Assembly: GCF_001831475.1 (NCBI RefSeq) | Contig: NZ_CP017688.1 | Coordinates: 2,914,001-2,978,000 of the forward strand | DNA: 64,000 nucleotides | Reading direction: 5' to 3' | Source of the DNA: Flavobacterium crassostreae | GTDB taxonomy: Bacteria > Bacteroidota > Bacteroidia > Flavobacteriales > Flavobacteriaceae | Part shown: in pieces, positions 17,126-26,634 of the stretch | Numbering within the stretch: the stretch's first letter is position 1 | How the letters are laid out: each line of letters opens with the position of its first letter | The notes under the pieces: generated by a model | What the model saw: only the letters and a program-made list of their open reading frames with translations | Told to the model about the DNA's origin: nothing | The model's database searches: none | Made by a program: the position numbers and the translations under genes

Positions 17126-17776
17126 ATGAAAAAAGTTTTTTTAATTGCAGTAGGTTTTTTTGCTTTTCAAGCAGCAAATGCACAAGAGGATAACTCTTCT
17201 TACAAGCCAACAGTTGGAACAATTACCACTGAGGTAAATTTAACCGGAGGTTTAAACAATGCTAATTTCAACCTTAATGGTGGAGGTTTAAAATTTAGAT
17301 ATTTTTTAAAAGAAGATATGGCTCTTAGAGTTGGTCTTGGGTTAAATAGCGAAACGTCAGAAGTTGAGATGACAACTCCTGTGGTAGCAACAGCTACAAC
17401 TAAAAGTTCTTCAAATACAATCAAATTAGGTATTGAGAAACATTTTGCTGGATCAGATAGATTATCTACGTATGCTGGAGCAGATTTATTGATCAAAATG
17501 GGTAATGAATCTGAGGAAGGTAAATACAATAATACAACTACAAAAACAGAGCAAAAAAGTTCTGGATTTGGAGTTGGCTTATTTACTGGTGCAGATTATT
17601 ACATTGTAAAAAAAGTATATTTAGGTGTTGAAGCTGGATTAAGCTTTATGTCTAATACCTTAAAAGACAAAGAAACTACCACTACAGGCCAACCTACAAT
17701 TACCGTTCCTGGTAATAAAGGTTCTAATTTAGCCACTAATGTATTTGGTGGTGTTAGAATTGGATACCAATTTTAA
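17126..17776 (+). CDS. Outer-membrane beta-barrel protein
   Basis: A 216-residue protein with signal peptide (MKKVFLIAVGFFAFQAANAQ). Repeated amphipathic strands (TEVNLTGGLNNANFNLNGGG, LKFRYFLKEDMALRVGLGLN, IKLGIEKHFAGSDRLSTYAG) and the ending VFGGVRIGYQF indicate an outer-membrane barrel of about 10 strands. A TACATTTG -7 element lies at 17063-17070, without a good -33 match. It is followed by a strong terminator. Function unknown. Confidence 0.8.
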   Translation: MKKVFLIAVGFFAFQAANAQEDNSSYKPTVGTITTEVNLTGGLNNANFNLNGGGLKFRYFLKEDMALRVGLGLNSETSEVEMTTPVVATATTKSSSNTIKLGIEKHFAGSDRLSTYAGADLLIKMGNESEEGKYNNTTTKTEQKSSGFGVGLFTGADYYIVKKVYLGVEAGLSFMSNTLKDKETTTTGQPTITVPGNKGSNLATNVFGGVRIGYQF

Positions 17777-17798
17777 TACTTAACCATAAGAATAAGTA

Positions 17799-17834
17799 AT
17801 CCCGTTTTGAGAATCTCAAAACGGGATTTTTTTT
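17799..17834 (+). terminator. Rho-independent terminator
   Basis: A perfect stem of about 14 bp (ATCCCGTTTTGAGA with TCTCAAAACGGGAT) followed by a run of eight T residues, 23 bases after the barrel gene's stop. Confidence 0.9.
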
Positions 17835-17975
17835 GGTACCTAAATTAATTCAGTCCCAAAATACGTTCTGTAGTAGGTAACAACTAAGATGTTTTATTTT
17901 AGATTTAGTACAACTTCAGTTTTAGAAATCATTTTAATTGGAATGATTTATTTATTTTTACAAAAAATAAAACTT

Positions 17976-18392
17976 ATGAAAATTTGCATTATCAATGGCC
18001 CTAATTTAAATTTATTAGGCAAAAGAGAGCCCGAAATCTATGGTAGCCTTACGTTTGAAGATTATTTTAGTTCGCTTACCAATCGTTTTCCTTCTATTGC
18101 ATTTACTTATTTTCAGAGCAATATTGAGGGCGAATTAATTGGTAAAATTCAAGAATTAGGATTTTCTTATGATGGTATCATTTTGAACGCAGGTGCCTAC
18201 ACCCATACTTCGGTAGCTATAGGAGATGCCATTAAAGCCATTACTACACCAGTGATTGAGGTACATATTTCTAACACATATGCCCGAGAAACCTTTAGAC
18301 ACCAATCGTATATTTCTGGAAATGCAAAAGGAGTAATATTGGGATTTGGATTAAAGAGCTATGAATTAGCGGTGCAATCTTTTGTTATTTAA
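17976..18392 (+). CDS. aroQ: 3-dehydroquinate dehydratase, type II
   Basis: A 138-residue shikimate-pathway enzyme that dehydrates 3-dehydroquinate to 3-dehydroshikimate as a dodecamer. The frame is open from 17889, but the start is placed at 17976 because MKICIINGPNLNLLGKREPE is the conserved N-terminus. Arg17 and Tyr22 (EIYG) of the mobile lid, the loop NAGAYTHTSVAIGDAI (from 71) and EVHISN (His97) with Arg104 and Arg108 form the active site. Length is normal. It is convergent with the cation efflux gene. Confidence 0.93.
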   Translation: MKICIINGPNLNLLGKREPEIYGSLTFEDYFSSLTNRFPSIAFTYFQSNIEGELIGKIQELGFSYDGIILNAGAYTHTSVAIGDAIKAITTPVIEVHISNTYARETFRHQSYISGNAKGVILGFGLKSYELAVQSFVI

Positions 18393-18420
18393 GCAACCCG
18401 TCCTAATGGGTATGCTGTCC

Positions 18421-19290
18421 CTATGGGCTTGGCTCTATATGTATTAAAACATGTCCCAATTGAGGCATTTGTTCTCGTAAAGTATCTTTTAGTTGGTGGG
18501 CTAAATCATGGCCTTGTTTGACTGTAATGGTTCCATCTACTATTGCATGCAAATCTACGTGGTATTTCATGCCTGCCTTTCGGATAAAACATTTTTCGGT
18601 GGCTACAATTCCCATCACGGTTACAGAAACCTTGCGTATCTCTGCAATTAAATCATCATATAGGTGCTCGTCCATGACTTCGGCCAAAGCGGGTCTAAAT
18701 ATCTGGTAACTATTATACAAAATAAAAAAAGAAGCCAATAGCGCTGCCCAATCATCGGCAGCTTCGTAACCTTTGCCTAAATACAATGCCAGACTAATGC
18801 CAATAAATGCGGCTACTGAGGTAATTGCGTCACTACGATGGTGCCAGGCATCTGCTCGCAAAGAAGAACTGTTGGTTTGTATGCTTTTTTGGATTACTAA
18901 CCTAAAGGAATATTCTTTCCAGAGGATAATGCCTCCTAGAACTAGTAAGGTCCATGGTTTGGGCAAATCATGCGGAATTTGAATATTGAGAATGCTCTTA
19001 TAAGCAATAAGTAATGCCGATGCAATCAAAAAACCAACCACCAAAAAGGTAATTAATGGTTCTGCTCTTCCGTGCCCGTAGGGATGGTTTTTGTCTGCTG
19101 GTCTGCTTGAATATTTAATTCCGAACAAAACCAATAGGGACGCAAAAATATCGGTGGTAGACTCGATAGCATCTGCAATTAAGGCGTAAGAATTGCCAAA
19201 AAAACCCGCAAATCCTTTTATAATAGCTAGAGCGCTGTTGCTTAAAATACTAAAATAGGTTGTTTGTATTGCTGTTTTTTCTGCAGACAT
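18421..19290 (-). CDS. Cation diffusion facilitator (zinc/iron efflux)
   Basis: A 289-residue inner-membrane metal-proton antiporter. The metal site is visible as DAIESTTD in the second helix (near 40) and DAWHHRSDA in the fifth (near 146), with HPYGHGR in the cytosolic loop between helices 2 and 3. The C-terminal 90 residues form the cytosolic metal-sensing domain (KYHVDLHAIVDGTITVKQGH). The HxxxD arrangement is typical of zinc, iron or cobalt transporters; the specific metal is not certain. Confidence 0.9.
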   Translation of the reverse strand: MSAEKTAIQTTYFSILSNSALAIIKGFAGFFGNSYALIADAIESTTDIFASLLVLFGIKYSSRPADKNHPYGHGRAEPLITFLVVGFLIASALLIAYKSILNIQIPHDLPKPWTLLVLGGIILWKEYSFRLVIQKSIQTNSSSLRADAWHHRSDAITSVAAFIGISLALYLGKGYEAADDWAALLASFFILYNSYQIFRPALAEVMDEHLYDDLIAEIRKVSVTVMGIVATEKCFIRKAGMKYHVDLHAIVDGTITVKQGHDLAHQLKDTLREQMPQLGHVLIHIEPSP

Positions 19291-19383
19291 GGAGGTAGTA
19301 AATTAAAAAATCGTTTAAACATTGCTTTTGGTTGGAATAAAAAAAGAATGTTTAAACGATATTGGATATATAGTATCGATACG

Positions 19384-20694
19384 CTATTCTCGAATGATGT
19401 TGGCGCCTATGGCTCGCAATCTTTCGTCAATTCTTTCGTATCCACGGTCAATTTGTTCTATATTTTGAATGATACTGGTTCCTTTTGCGGAAAGCGCTGC
19501 AATTAATAACGAGATTCCAGCACGTATATCTGGCGAAGACATGGTGGTGGCTTTTAATTGAGACTGAAAATCATGCCCCATAACCACTGCTCTATGCGGA
19601 TCACATAGCATTATTTTGGCTCCCATATCAATTAGTTTGTCTACAAAAAACAACCTGCTTTCAAACATTTTTTGATGTATCAAAACATCGCCTTGTGCTT
19701 GTGTAGCTACCACTAAGACAATGCTTAGTAAATCCGGCGTGAATCCAGGCCACGGAGCATCTGCAATGGTCAAAATGGAACCATCAATATCTGTTTTTAG
19801 TTTGTATCCGTCTTGGTGTGAAGGTATGTAAATATCATCTCCTCTGCGCTCTAGGGTGATTCCTAGTTTTCTAAAAACATTGGGGATTTGGCCTAAGTTA
19901 TCCCAGCTAACGTTTTTGACGGTAATTTCGCTTTGGGTCATGGCTGCTAGTCCTATCCAGCTTCCTATTTCAATCATATCTGGCAAAACCCGGTGCTCAC
20001 AACCACCAAGACTCGCTACACCTGTGATGGTTAGCAAATTGGATCCTACTCCAGTTATATTTGCTCCCATTGCGTTTAGCATTTTGCATAGTTGTTGCAA
20101 ATAGGGCTCACAGGCAGCGTTATAAACGGTAGTGGTTCCTTTGGCTAACACGGCTGCCATAACAATATTGGCTGTTCCGGTTACTGAAGCTTCGTCAAGT
20201 AGCATCGAAGCTCCTTGCAAACCATCCGGGGCTTCTACGCCATAAAAATGGTCTTCTCTATTGTACCTAAATTTTGCCCCAAGGTTTATAAATCCTTCAA
20301 AATGGGTATCCAAACGTCTTCGTCCTATTTTGTCTCCTCCGGGTTTGGGTATGTATCCTTTTCCAAAACGAGCAAGTAGTGGTCCTACAATCATTATGGA
20401 ACCACGTAATGCCCCTCCTTCTTTCTTAAAGGCTTCGGTTTCTAAATAATCAATAGCGATATTATCTGCCTGAAATAGGTAGGATCCAGGGCCTTTTTTT
20501 TCTATTTTGACTCCTAAATTCCCTAACAATACAATTAGTTTATTGATATCAATAATATCGGGTATATTATTGATTAACACCTGCTCTGAGGTCAAAAGTA
20601 CCGCACACAATATTTGTAACGCTTCGTTTTTTGCGCCTTGTGGAGTTATTTCTCCTTTTAGACGAATCCCTCCTTCTATTTTGAAAATTCCCAT
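19384..20694 (-). CDS. murA: UDP-N-acetylglucosamine 1-carboxyvinyltransferase (Asp-type)
   Basis: A 436-residue cytosolic enzyme that transfers enolpyruvate from PEP to UDP-GlcNAc, the first committed step of peptidoglycan synthesis. It has QGAKNEALQ near residue 20 (substrate Lys-Asn) and full family length. In the flexible active-site loop the usual Cys is Asp121 (PGGDKIGRRR; codon GAC at 20332-20334). This Cys-to-Asp form is known from Mycobacterium and Chlamydia, remains active and does not bind fosfomycin covalently. It follows DUF493 and DUF4290 genes on the same strand. Confidence 0.94.
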   Translation of the reverse strand: MGIFKIEGGIRLKGEITPQGAKNEALQILCAVLLTSEQVLINNIPDIIDINKLIVLLGNLGVKIEKKGPGSYLFQADNIAIDYLETEAFKKEGGALRGSIMIVGPLLARFGKGYIPKPGGDKIGRRRLDTHFEGFINLGAKFRYNREDHFYGVEAPDGLQGASMLLDEASVTGTANIVMAAVLAKGTTTVYNAACEPYLQQLCKMLNAMGANITGVGSNLLTITGVASLGGCEHRVLPDMIEIGSWIGLAAMTQSEITVKNVSWDNLGQIPNVFRKLGITLERRGDDIYIPSHQDGYKLKTDIDGSILTIADAPWPGFTPDLLSIVLVVATQAQGDVLIHQKMFESRLFFVDKLIDMGAKIMLCDPHRAVVMGHDFQSQLKATTMSSPDIRAGISLLIAALSAKGTSIIQNIEQIDRGYERIDERLRAIGANIIRE

Positions 20695-20800
20695 ATATTC
20701 TTTGTAGTTATAAATTATTTAGGTCTAAAATATACCTGTTTTCTTGTTTTTTTTGGGGTAACCAATTGTATTAACTAGTCTAAAATCCAAAAAACTAGTT

Positions 20801-21526
20801 TTATTTTTTATATTTTGGCTTGACCAATTTAGTGTTTCTGTTGCTCTGAATTTTGGGTTGGCTCGCTGGGGTTATTTTATTGGATATTCTTTTATTGGTA
20901 CGCAATAAATCTGTGGTGTTCAATAACTCTTCGGAACTATGTAGCAGGTTCAGTTTGCCATCTGACAATTCGTATAGGTGTTCAAAAATAACATCGTCTT
21001 TTACGGTGTCTTTGTTCCAACTCAAATACGATTTTTTCATGTGGTTTGCAATAACCACAACCAAAGCTTCTTTCATCTCTCCTTCTTCCCATTTATTAGC
21101 AACATCAATCATGTATTTTATGTTGTTGCCATAATACCGGTATTTAGGATAATTTTGAGGATACTGCAATACGTCTGGCTTTAGCTGCAAGACTTCGCGA
21201 GAAGGGATAGGATATGGAGATACTACATCTAATTTAAAATCAGACATAATAAACAATTGGTCCCATAATTTGTGCTGAAAATCCAATACATCTCTTAAAT
21301 GCGGGTTCAAGCTCCCCATTACCTGAATGATGTATTTGGCTGCTTTATTGCGCTGCTCATCATCTTCTATGGCGGTGGCTTGGTCTATTAATTTTTGCAA
21401 ATGGCGGCCGTATTCCGGAATAATCAAATGCGATCTTTCGGCATTGTATTCCAGATGATGGACCACATCATTTGCATTTTCTTTGGTGTATTTTGAATTC
21501 ATGGTTTGCATTTTATTTTGGAGCAA
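20801..21526 (-). CDS. DUF4290 family protein
   Basis: A 241-residue protein found next to murA throughout Bacteroidota. It is soluble, with conserved segments LEYNAERSHLIIPEYGRHLQ (20-45), GSLNPHLRDVLDFQHKLWDQ and YPKYRYYGNNIKYMI, and a basic low-complexity tail (TKLVKPKYKK). The true start may be the internal Met at residue 9 (MNSKYTKE). No biochemical function is known. The gene order suggests a link to the envelope or to cell division. Confidence 0.82.
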   Translation of the reverse strand: MLQNKMQTMNSKYTKENANDVVHHLEYNAERSHLIIPEYGRHLQKLIDQATAIEDDEQRNKAAKYIIQVMGSLNPHLRDVLDFQHKLWDQLFIMSDFKLDVVSPYPIPSREVLQLKPDVLQYPQNYPKYRYYGNNIKYMIDVANKWEEGEMKEALVVVIANHMKKSYLSWNKDTVKDDVIFEHLYELSDGKLNLLHSSEELLNTTDLLRTNKRISNKITPASQPKIQSNRNTKLVKPKYKK

Positions 21527-21582
21527 TAAATGGTAGTACTATTTTTGGAACAACCAACCTACTATAACGGTTTTATTTCAAA

Positions 21583-21867
21583 TTATAACGAAACAATTCC
21601 TTCAATGGTTGCAACCTCTAGGTATTTGTCAATAACCTCTTGAGGATCTTTCATGCGTACATCTACAGAAAGACTGGTAAATTTGCCTGTTTTGGATTTG
21701 GTAGTTTTTATAACCGCTCCCATACAATCAAAGGCTTGCTCCACGCGTGCAACATTATCTCCCACAGAGGGAACTATGAATTTGTATAAATACAAAGCAG
21801 GCCAATCGTTGTTTCTCTCTAACTCTGCTTTTAATCTAACGTAAAACTCTTCTGTTTTCTTATCCAT
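21583..21867 (-). CDS. DUF493 family protein (YbeD-like)
   Basis: A 94-residue protein with the ferredoxin-like fold of the YbeD/DUF493 family (YLYKFIVPSVGDNVARVEQAF, TGKFTSLSVDVRM). The family is thought to be regulatory, perhaps ligand-binding, but the partner is unknown. It is the first gene of the DUF493-DUF4290-murA run and is divergent from the ATPase gene. Confidence 0.8.
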   Translation of the reverse strand: MDKKTEEFYVRLKAELERNNDWPALYLYKFIVPSVGDNVARVEQAFDCMGAVIKTTKSKTGKFTSLSVDVRMKDPQEVIDKYLEVATIEGIVSL

Positions 21868-22015
21868 TTTTTATAAAAAATTAAAGCAAAGATACAGTTT
21901 CAAAAGCAAAATATGAATTTTGAAATAGGTATTTTTAGTCCAAATACTTTTTTAAAGTCTTGTTTTTTCTTGTTTTGGATAAGTTTAAGTAAGTTTGTAC
22001 CTTATTTAGATAAAA

Positions 22016-22549
22016 GTGTCAAAAGAAATCGTTATTCTTATCGGCGGACCCGGAACAGGCAAAAGCACCTTAATTGCCGCATTAGTGGCACAAGGATATT
22101 GTTGTTATCCCGAAATTTCGAGAGAAGTTACCCTTGAGGCACAAAAACAAGGTGTAGAACAGCTCTTTTTGGAACAACCTTTGTTGTTTAGCGAGTTGTT
22201 ATTAGAGGGTCGTAAAAAACAATTTTTGGATGCTCAAAAAGAACCCCATTCTATGGTTTTTATGGACCGCGGACTCCCCGATGTACTGGCCTACCTAAAC
22301 TATATTGGTACCGATTACCCCAAAGAATTTGACAGTCTCTGCAAAGAGTTTCGGTATTCTAAAGTGTTTATTCTTCCGCCTTGGCCAGAAATTTATGTGC
22401 AAGATCAAGCGCGTTACGAAAATTTTCAACAAGCCTTACAAATTCAAGAACACCTTATAACTACCTACCAAACCTACGGCTACCAACTCCTTGAAGTACC
22501 CAAAGACACGGTAGACAACCGAATACTTTTTATATTAGACCGAATTTAG
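22016..22549 (+). CDS. NadR/Ttd14-like P-loop ATPase
   Basis: A 177-residue AAA_28-type nucleotide kinase-like protein starting with GTG. Walker A is GGPGTGKST at residues 9-17, and FMDRGLPDVLAYL (near 80) is the family's second motif. The fold resembles the ribosylnicotinamide kinase domain of NadR, but the small single-domain form has no proven substrate. It is divergent from DUF493, an arrangement I recall as common in Flavobacteriaceae. Confidence 0.78.
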   Translation: MSKEIVILIGGPGTGKSTLIAALVAQGYCCYPEISREVTLEAQKQGVEQLFLEQPLLFSELLLEGRKKQFLDAQKEPHSMVFMDRGLPDVLAYLNYIGTDYPKEFDSLCKEFRYSKVFILPPWPEIYVQDQARYENFQQALQIQEHLITTYQTYGYQLLEVPKDTVDNRILFILDRI

Positions 22550-22628
22550 GACTAAAACCTGTGCTGCTATTTTGTATGGATTGGATTTTTATTAGCATCC
22601 GATTTGTAATTAAAACCAAAAAAAAAGA

Positions 22629-24524
22629 ATGTCTGAGGCTCTAAAAATACTTCAAAAATACTGGAAACACCAGGCGTTTAGACCCCTTCAAGAAGAAATC
22701 ATTGAAGCCGTTATGAGCGGCCAAGATACCTTTGCGTTGCTGCCTACTGGCGGCGGAAAATCAGTGTGTTTTCAGGTTCCTGCGCTACTCCAAGAAGGCA
22801 TCTGTTTGGTTTTATCGCCATTAGTGGCACTTATGAAGGATCAAGTAGCTAATTTAAATACACTAAACATCAAAGCCATGGCATTGACGGGCGGCATAAA
22901 ATCCGACCAAATGACGACTCTTTTAGACAATTGTAAATTTGGAAATTACAAATTTTTGTACCTATCTCCAGAAAGATTACAGTCTGATTGGATTTTGGAA
23001 CGCCTAAAAAACTTGCCTATAAATCTCATTGCCATAGATGAAGCCCATTGCGTATCCCAATGGGGGCATGACTTTAGACCTGCTTACCTAAAAATTGCCG
23101 TTCTCAAAACCCATTTTCCTAAAACCCCTTTTTTGGCCTTGACCGCCAGTGCAACTCCTAGAGCAAAGGCAGCAATTATGGAAGAGTTGGGTCTGGAAAA
23201 TCCACGGGTTTTTCAACAATCTTTTTATAGAGCAAATCTAGCATATATGGTTTTTGAAGTAGAAGACAAACTCTTTAAAATAGAGCAAATTTTAAAAAAA
23301 AATCCAGAGCCTTCCATTATTTATGTACGCAACCGAAAATCCTGCGTTAGCATTGCCACCCAATTGCAGGCCGCAGGGTTTAAAGCTACTTATTATCACG
23401 GTGGTCTTGACGCTAACGAAAAAGAAAAAAACATGGCACTTTGGATCCAAGATAAGGCGCAAGTTATTGTAGCCACCAATGCTTTTGGAATGGGAATTGA
23501 CAAAGCCAATGTTAAAACAGTTATCCATGTACAACTGCCCGAAAATTTAGAAAACTACTACCAAGAAGCCGGTAGAGCCGGACGAAATGAACAAAAGGCC
23601 TTTGCGGTTTTATTGACCAGTCCTGGAGATAGTGCACAAGCCGAAAATCAATTTTTGCACGTTCTGTCTGATAAAAAATTTCTAAATACCCTTTATAAAA
23701 AACTATGCAACCACTTGCAGATTGCCTATGGCGAAGGCATACAAGAACAATTTGCCTTTAACCTCAATCAGTTTTGTACTAAATATGGTTTTCCGTTATT
23801 AAAAACCTATGCTGCTTTTCAATTTTTAGACCGTCAGGGAATACTTACTCTTTCTCAAGAATTTTCGCAAAAAATAAGTTTGCAGTTTTTAATCTCTTCT
23901 AAAGAATTATTGCGTTACACCAGCCTAAACCCTAATGATGCAGAAATAATTTACAGCCTACTACGTACCTATCCTGGCATTTACGAAGTGCCAACAGTAT
24001 GCAATCTCCAATTTATTGCCAAAAAAACAAACCGTCCTGAGAATCAAATTCTGGCTCTTTTGCATAAGCTAAAAGAAAAAGAAATCGTTTCTTACAACGC
24101 CAAAAACAAAGACAGCTTACTGACCTTTAATGAAATTAGAGAAGACGAGCGCACCATTAGCAAAGTGGCAAAACGTTTAGAAAACCAAAACCAATTGAAA
24201 CACCTCCAATTTAAAGCTGTTATTCAATACGTTACCCAAAATACTAGCTGCAAAAGCAACTTTATACTCGAGTATTTTGGAGAAAAAACACCCTCAGATT
24301 GTGGTATTTGCTCCTATTGTATTGCTAAAAAACAACCTAAATTGCATCCAGAATTACTCTCAAAAAAAATCATTACTTTATTGAAAAGTACCGATTTAAA
24401 TTCTAGAGAAATTCAATCCAAAACCAATTGTAGCACCAACGACACTATCTTTGCCATTCAAAATCTCTTGCACGAACAAAAAATACATTTAACACCTAAC
24501 AATAAATACACCTTAAAAATATAA
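22629..24524 (+). CDS. recQ: ATP-dependent DNA helicase RecQ (short form without HRDC)
   Basis: A 631-residue 3'-5' DNA helicase for recombination and fork repair. Motif I LPTGGGKS (39-46), motif II DEAHCVSQWGHDFRP (near 136), motif III TASATP, motif V GMGIDKANVKTVIH and motif VI YYQEAGRAGRN are intact. A RecQ-type zinc site is seen as C541 followed by CGICSYC (558-564). After it only about 65 residues remain, so the HRDC domain is absent. Its stop overlaps the fmt start by one base (TAATG). Confidence 0.92.
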   Translation: MSEALKILQKYWKHQAFRPLQEEIIEAVMSGQDTFALLPTGGGKSVCFQVPALLQEGICLVLSPLVALMKDQVANLNTLNIKAMALTGGIKSDQMTTLLDNCKFGNYKFLYLSPERLQSDWILERLKNLPINLIAIDEAHCVSQWGHDFRPAYLKIAVLKTHFPKTPFLALTASATPRAKAAIMEELGLENPRVFQQSFYRANLAYMVFEVEDKLFKIEQILKKNPEPSIIYVRNRKSCVSIATQLQAAGFKATYYHGGLDANEKEKNMALWIQDKAQVIVATNAFGMGIDKANVKTVIHVQLPENLENYYQEAGRAGRNEQKAFAVLLTSPGDSAQAENQFLHVLSDKKFLNTLYKKLCNHLQIAYGEGIQEQFAFNLNQFCTKYGFPLLKTYAAFQFLDRQGILTLSQEFSQKISLQFLISSKELLRYTSLNPNDAEIIYSLLRTYPGIYEVPTVCNLQFIAKKTNRPENQILALLHKLKEKEIVSYNAKNKDSLLTFNEIREDERTISKVAKRLENQNQLKHLQFKAVIQYVTQNTSCKSNFILEYFGEKTPSDCGICSYCIAKKQPKLHPELLSKKIITLLKSTDLNSREIQSKTNCSTNDTIFAIQNLLHEQKIHLTPNNKYTLKI

Positions 24525-25471
24525 TGGAAAAATTACGAATTGTATTTATGGGAACCCCCGAATTTGCGGTAGGTATCCTAGAGAGTATACTCAAAAACAA
24601 CTATCAAGTAGTAGGCGTAATTACTGCAGCAGATAAGCCTGCTGGTCGGGGTCAAAAAATAAAACACTCTGCCGTCAAAGAGTATGCGCTTGCCAATAAC
24701 CTAAATTTATTGCAGCCCACCAACCTAAAAGACCCTTCTTTCTTAGAAGAATTAAAAGCCCTGCAAGCCAATTTGCAAATAGTAGTAGCCTTTAGAATGC
24801 TGCCAAAAGCAGTATGGGATTTGCCCCAATTTGGCACCTTTAATCTACACGCTTCTTTACTTCCTAACTACCGGGGCGCTGCTCCTATTAACTGGGCTAT
24901 AATAAATGGCGAAACACAAACTGGAGTTACCACTTTTTTTATAGACGATAAAATTGACACCGGTGCCATTATTCTGCGAGATCAAACCGCTATTGATCCC
25001 AACGAAAACGCAGGCCAACTCCACGACCGTCTTCTTGCATTGGGTTGTGATACCGTAAAGAATACTCTAGCGCTAATTGCTACCAATACGGTGCAAACAA
25101 CGGTGCAACAAGATACCGCCGAAATCCAAACGGCCTATAAGTTAAACAAAGAAAATTGCAAGATTGACTGGGGCAAATCCGCCACAGAAATCCATAACTT
25201 GATCCGAGGATTAAGTCCCTACCCTGCCTCGTGGTGTTACTTTTTGGATAAAGAAGAAAAATGGAGTGTCAAAATCTATGAATCCAAAATTATAGAAGAA
25301 AAGCACCACCTTGCCATAGGAAGTGTTGTTTGTAACAAAAAAGAAATCAAAATAGCCGTTTCGGATGGTTATATCCAAATAAATAGCTTGCAATTTCCGG
25401 GAAAGAAAAGAATGACAACTCCCGAGTTTTTAAATGGGATGGTTTTTTCGAAAAATTTAATGGTAATATAA
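24524..25471 (+). CDS. fmt: Methionyl-tRNA formyltransferase
   Basis: A 315-residue enzyme that formylates initiator Met-tRNA using 10-formyl-THF. The N-terminal Rossmann domain starts RIVFMGTPEFAV. Catalytic Asn107 and His109 lie in FNLHASLLPNYRGAAPINWA, and Asp145 in KIDTGAII. The C-terminal OB-like domain begins around 205. It is translationally coupled to recQ through a 1-base overlap. Confidence 0.95.
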   Translation: MEKLRIVFMGTPEFAVGILESILKNNYQVVGVITAADKPAGRGQKIKHSAVKEYALANNLNLLQPTNLKDPSFLEELKALQANLQIVVAFRMLPKAVWDLPQFGTFNLHASLLPNYRGAAPINWAIINGETQTGVTTFFIDDKIDTGAIILRDQTAIDPNENAGQLHDRLLALGCDTVKNTLALIATNTVQTTVQQDTAEIQTAYKLNKENCKIDWGKSATEIHNLIRGLSPYPASWCYFLDKEEKWSVKIYESKIIEEKHHLAIGSVVCNKKEIKIAVSDGYIQINSLQFPGKKRMTTPEFLNGMVFSKNLMVI

Positions 25472-25574
25472 TACCAATAAAATACGATATTGTGCAAAAA
25501 CAATAAAAAAAATAATCTTTTGTTAACAATTAAATTAAGTTATCAACAAAAAATATTAAAATATCACAAAATAC

Positions 25575-25604
25575 TTGTGTGGTTTATATTTACCACTAAA
25601 TTTG
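25575..25604 (+). promoter_or_regulatory. Promoter of the HU gene
   Basis: TTG at 25575-25577, a 19-bp spacer and TAAATTTG at 25597-25604: an exact Bacteroidetes -33/-7 pair, 43 bases before the start codon. Confidence 0.82.
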
Positions 25605-25647
25605 TTACTGACATTTTTTTTAACCAACAATTAATAAACTATTTATT

Positions 25648-25920
25648 ATGAACAAATCAGAATTAATCGATGCTATCGCTGTAGACGCAGGAATTACTAA
25701 AGCGGCTGCTAAATTAGCGCTTGAATCCTTTTTAGGAAACGTAGCTGGAACTTTGAAAAAAGGAGAAAAAATATCTCTTGTAGGTTTTGGATCTTGGTCT
25801 GTATCTGCTAGAGCGGCTAGAGATGGAAGAAACCCACAAACTGGTAAAACCATTCAAATTGCAGCAAAAAATGTAGTAAAATTCAAAGCTGGTGCAGAAT
25901 TAGAAGGTGCTGTAAACTAA
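25648..25920 (+). CDS. HU-type DNA-binding protein
   Basis: A 90-residue nucleoid protein: two N-terminal helices (MNKSELIDAIAVDAGITKAA), a beta saddle and the DNA-binding arm with the signature GRNPQTGKTIQI containing the intercalating Pro. It acts as a dimer that bends and compacts DNA. It has its own consensus promoter and a strong terminator, consistent with high expression. Confidence 0.95.
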   Translation: MNKSELIDAIAVDAGITKAAAKLALESFLGNVAGTLKKGEKISLVGFGSWSVSARAARDGRNPQTGKTIQIAAKNVVKFKAGAELEGAVN

Positions 25921-25948
25921 GTATAGTTCAGAGCCTAATAATATATAA

Positions 25949-25973
25949 AAAACCCTCAATAGAGGGTTTTTTT
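25949..25973 (+). terminator. Terminator of the HU gene
   Basis: Stem AAAACCCTC (25949-25957) and GAGGGTTTT (25962-25970), a 4-nt loop and a T-run. Confidence 0.9.
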
Positions 25974-26045
25974 GTGGATATAACTCGTTAAAATTGGTTT
26001 TTGTGAAAAAAAATATTAGTTTTAATAAAAAATTTTGCCAAAAGT

Positions 26046-26606
26046 ATGATTTCTGAAACCCTAATAAAAGGACAACTACTTATTTCTGAGCCTTCTATAA
26101 TTGGAGACACATCCTTTAATAGATCTGTTATTCTATTGGCAGAGCATACCAAAGATGGTTCTGTGGGATTTATTATCAACAAACCATTAAAATATTGCAT
26201 TAATGATTTGGTGCCAGAAATTACTGCAAAATTTAAAATTTATAATGGCGGCCCTGTAGAACAAGACAATCTTTATTTTATACACAATGTGCCTAACTTA
26301 ATCCCAAATAGTATTGAAATTTCTAACGGAATTTACTGGGGTGGTGATTTTGAGTCTACCAAAGAGCTTTTAAACAACAGCATCATTAAAAAAGACAACA
26401 TTCGGTTTTTTTTGGGATATACCGGTTGGGGAGAAAACCAATTAGAAACCGAAATGAATGCGAACTCCTGGATAGTGGCGCCTAATATTTATAAAAACAA
26501 AATAATAGGCAAAGCAACAACCCATTTCTGGAAAGAACAAATAATAGAACTTGGTGGCGAATACCTAATATGGTCTAATGCTCCAGAGAATCCCTATTTA
26601 AATTAA
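26046..26606 (+). CDS. YqgE/AlgH family protein (DUF179)
   Basis: A 186-residue protein with the DUF179 hallmarks: GQLLISEPSIIGDTSFNRSV at the N-terminus, GSVGFIINKP (near 51) and FLGYTGWGENQLETEM (near 125). Structures of the family show a single compact domain of unknown activity; AlgH was once linked to regulation in Pseudomonas. It is convergent with the aminotransferase gene. Confidence 0.88.
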   Translation: MISETLIKGQLLISEPSIIGDTSFNRSVILLAEHTKDGSVGFIINKPLKYCINDLVPEITAKFKIYNGGPVEQDNLYFIHNVPNLIPNSIEISNGIYWGGDFESTKELLNNSIIKKDNIRFFLGYTGWGENQLETEMNANSWIVAPNIYKNKIIGKATTHFWKEQIIELGGEYLIWSNAPENPYLN

Positions 26607-26634
26607 CTTGGCCAAAATAATTCTATCACAAAAA

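Noticed and set aside
21913..22137. + strand frame upstream of the NadR-like ATPase
   Set aside because: It overlaps the P-loop region in another frame; the GTG start at 22016 gives a complete ATPase with Walker A at the expected place.
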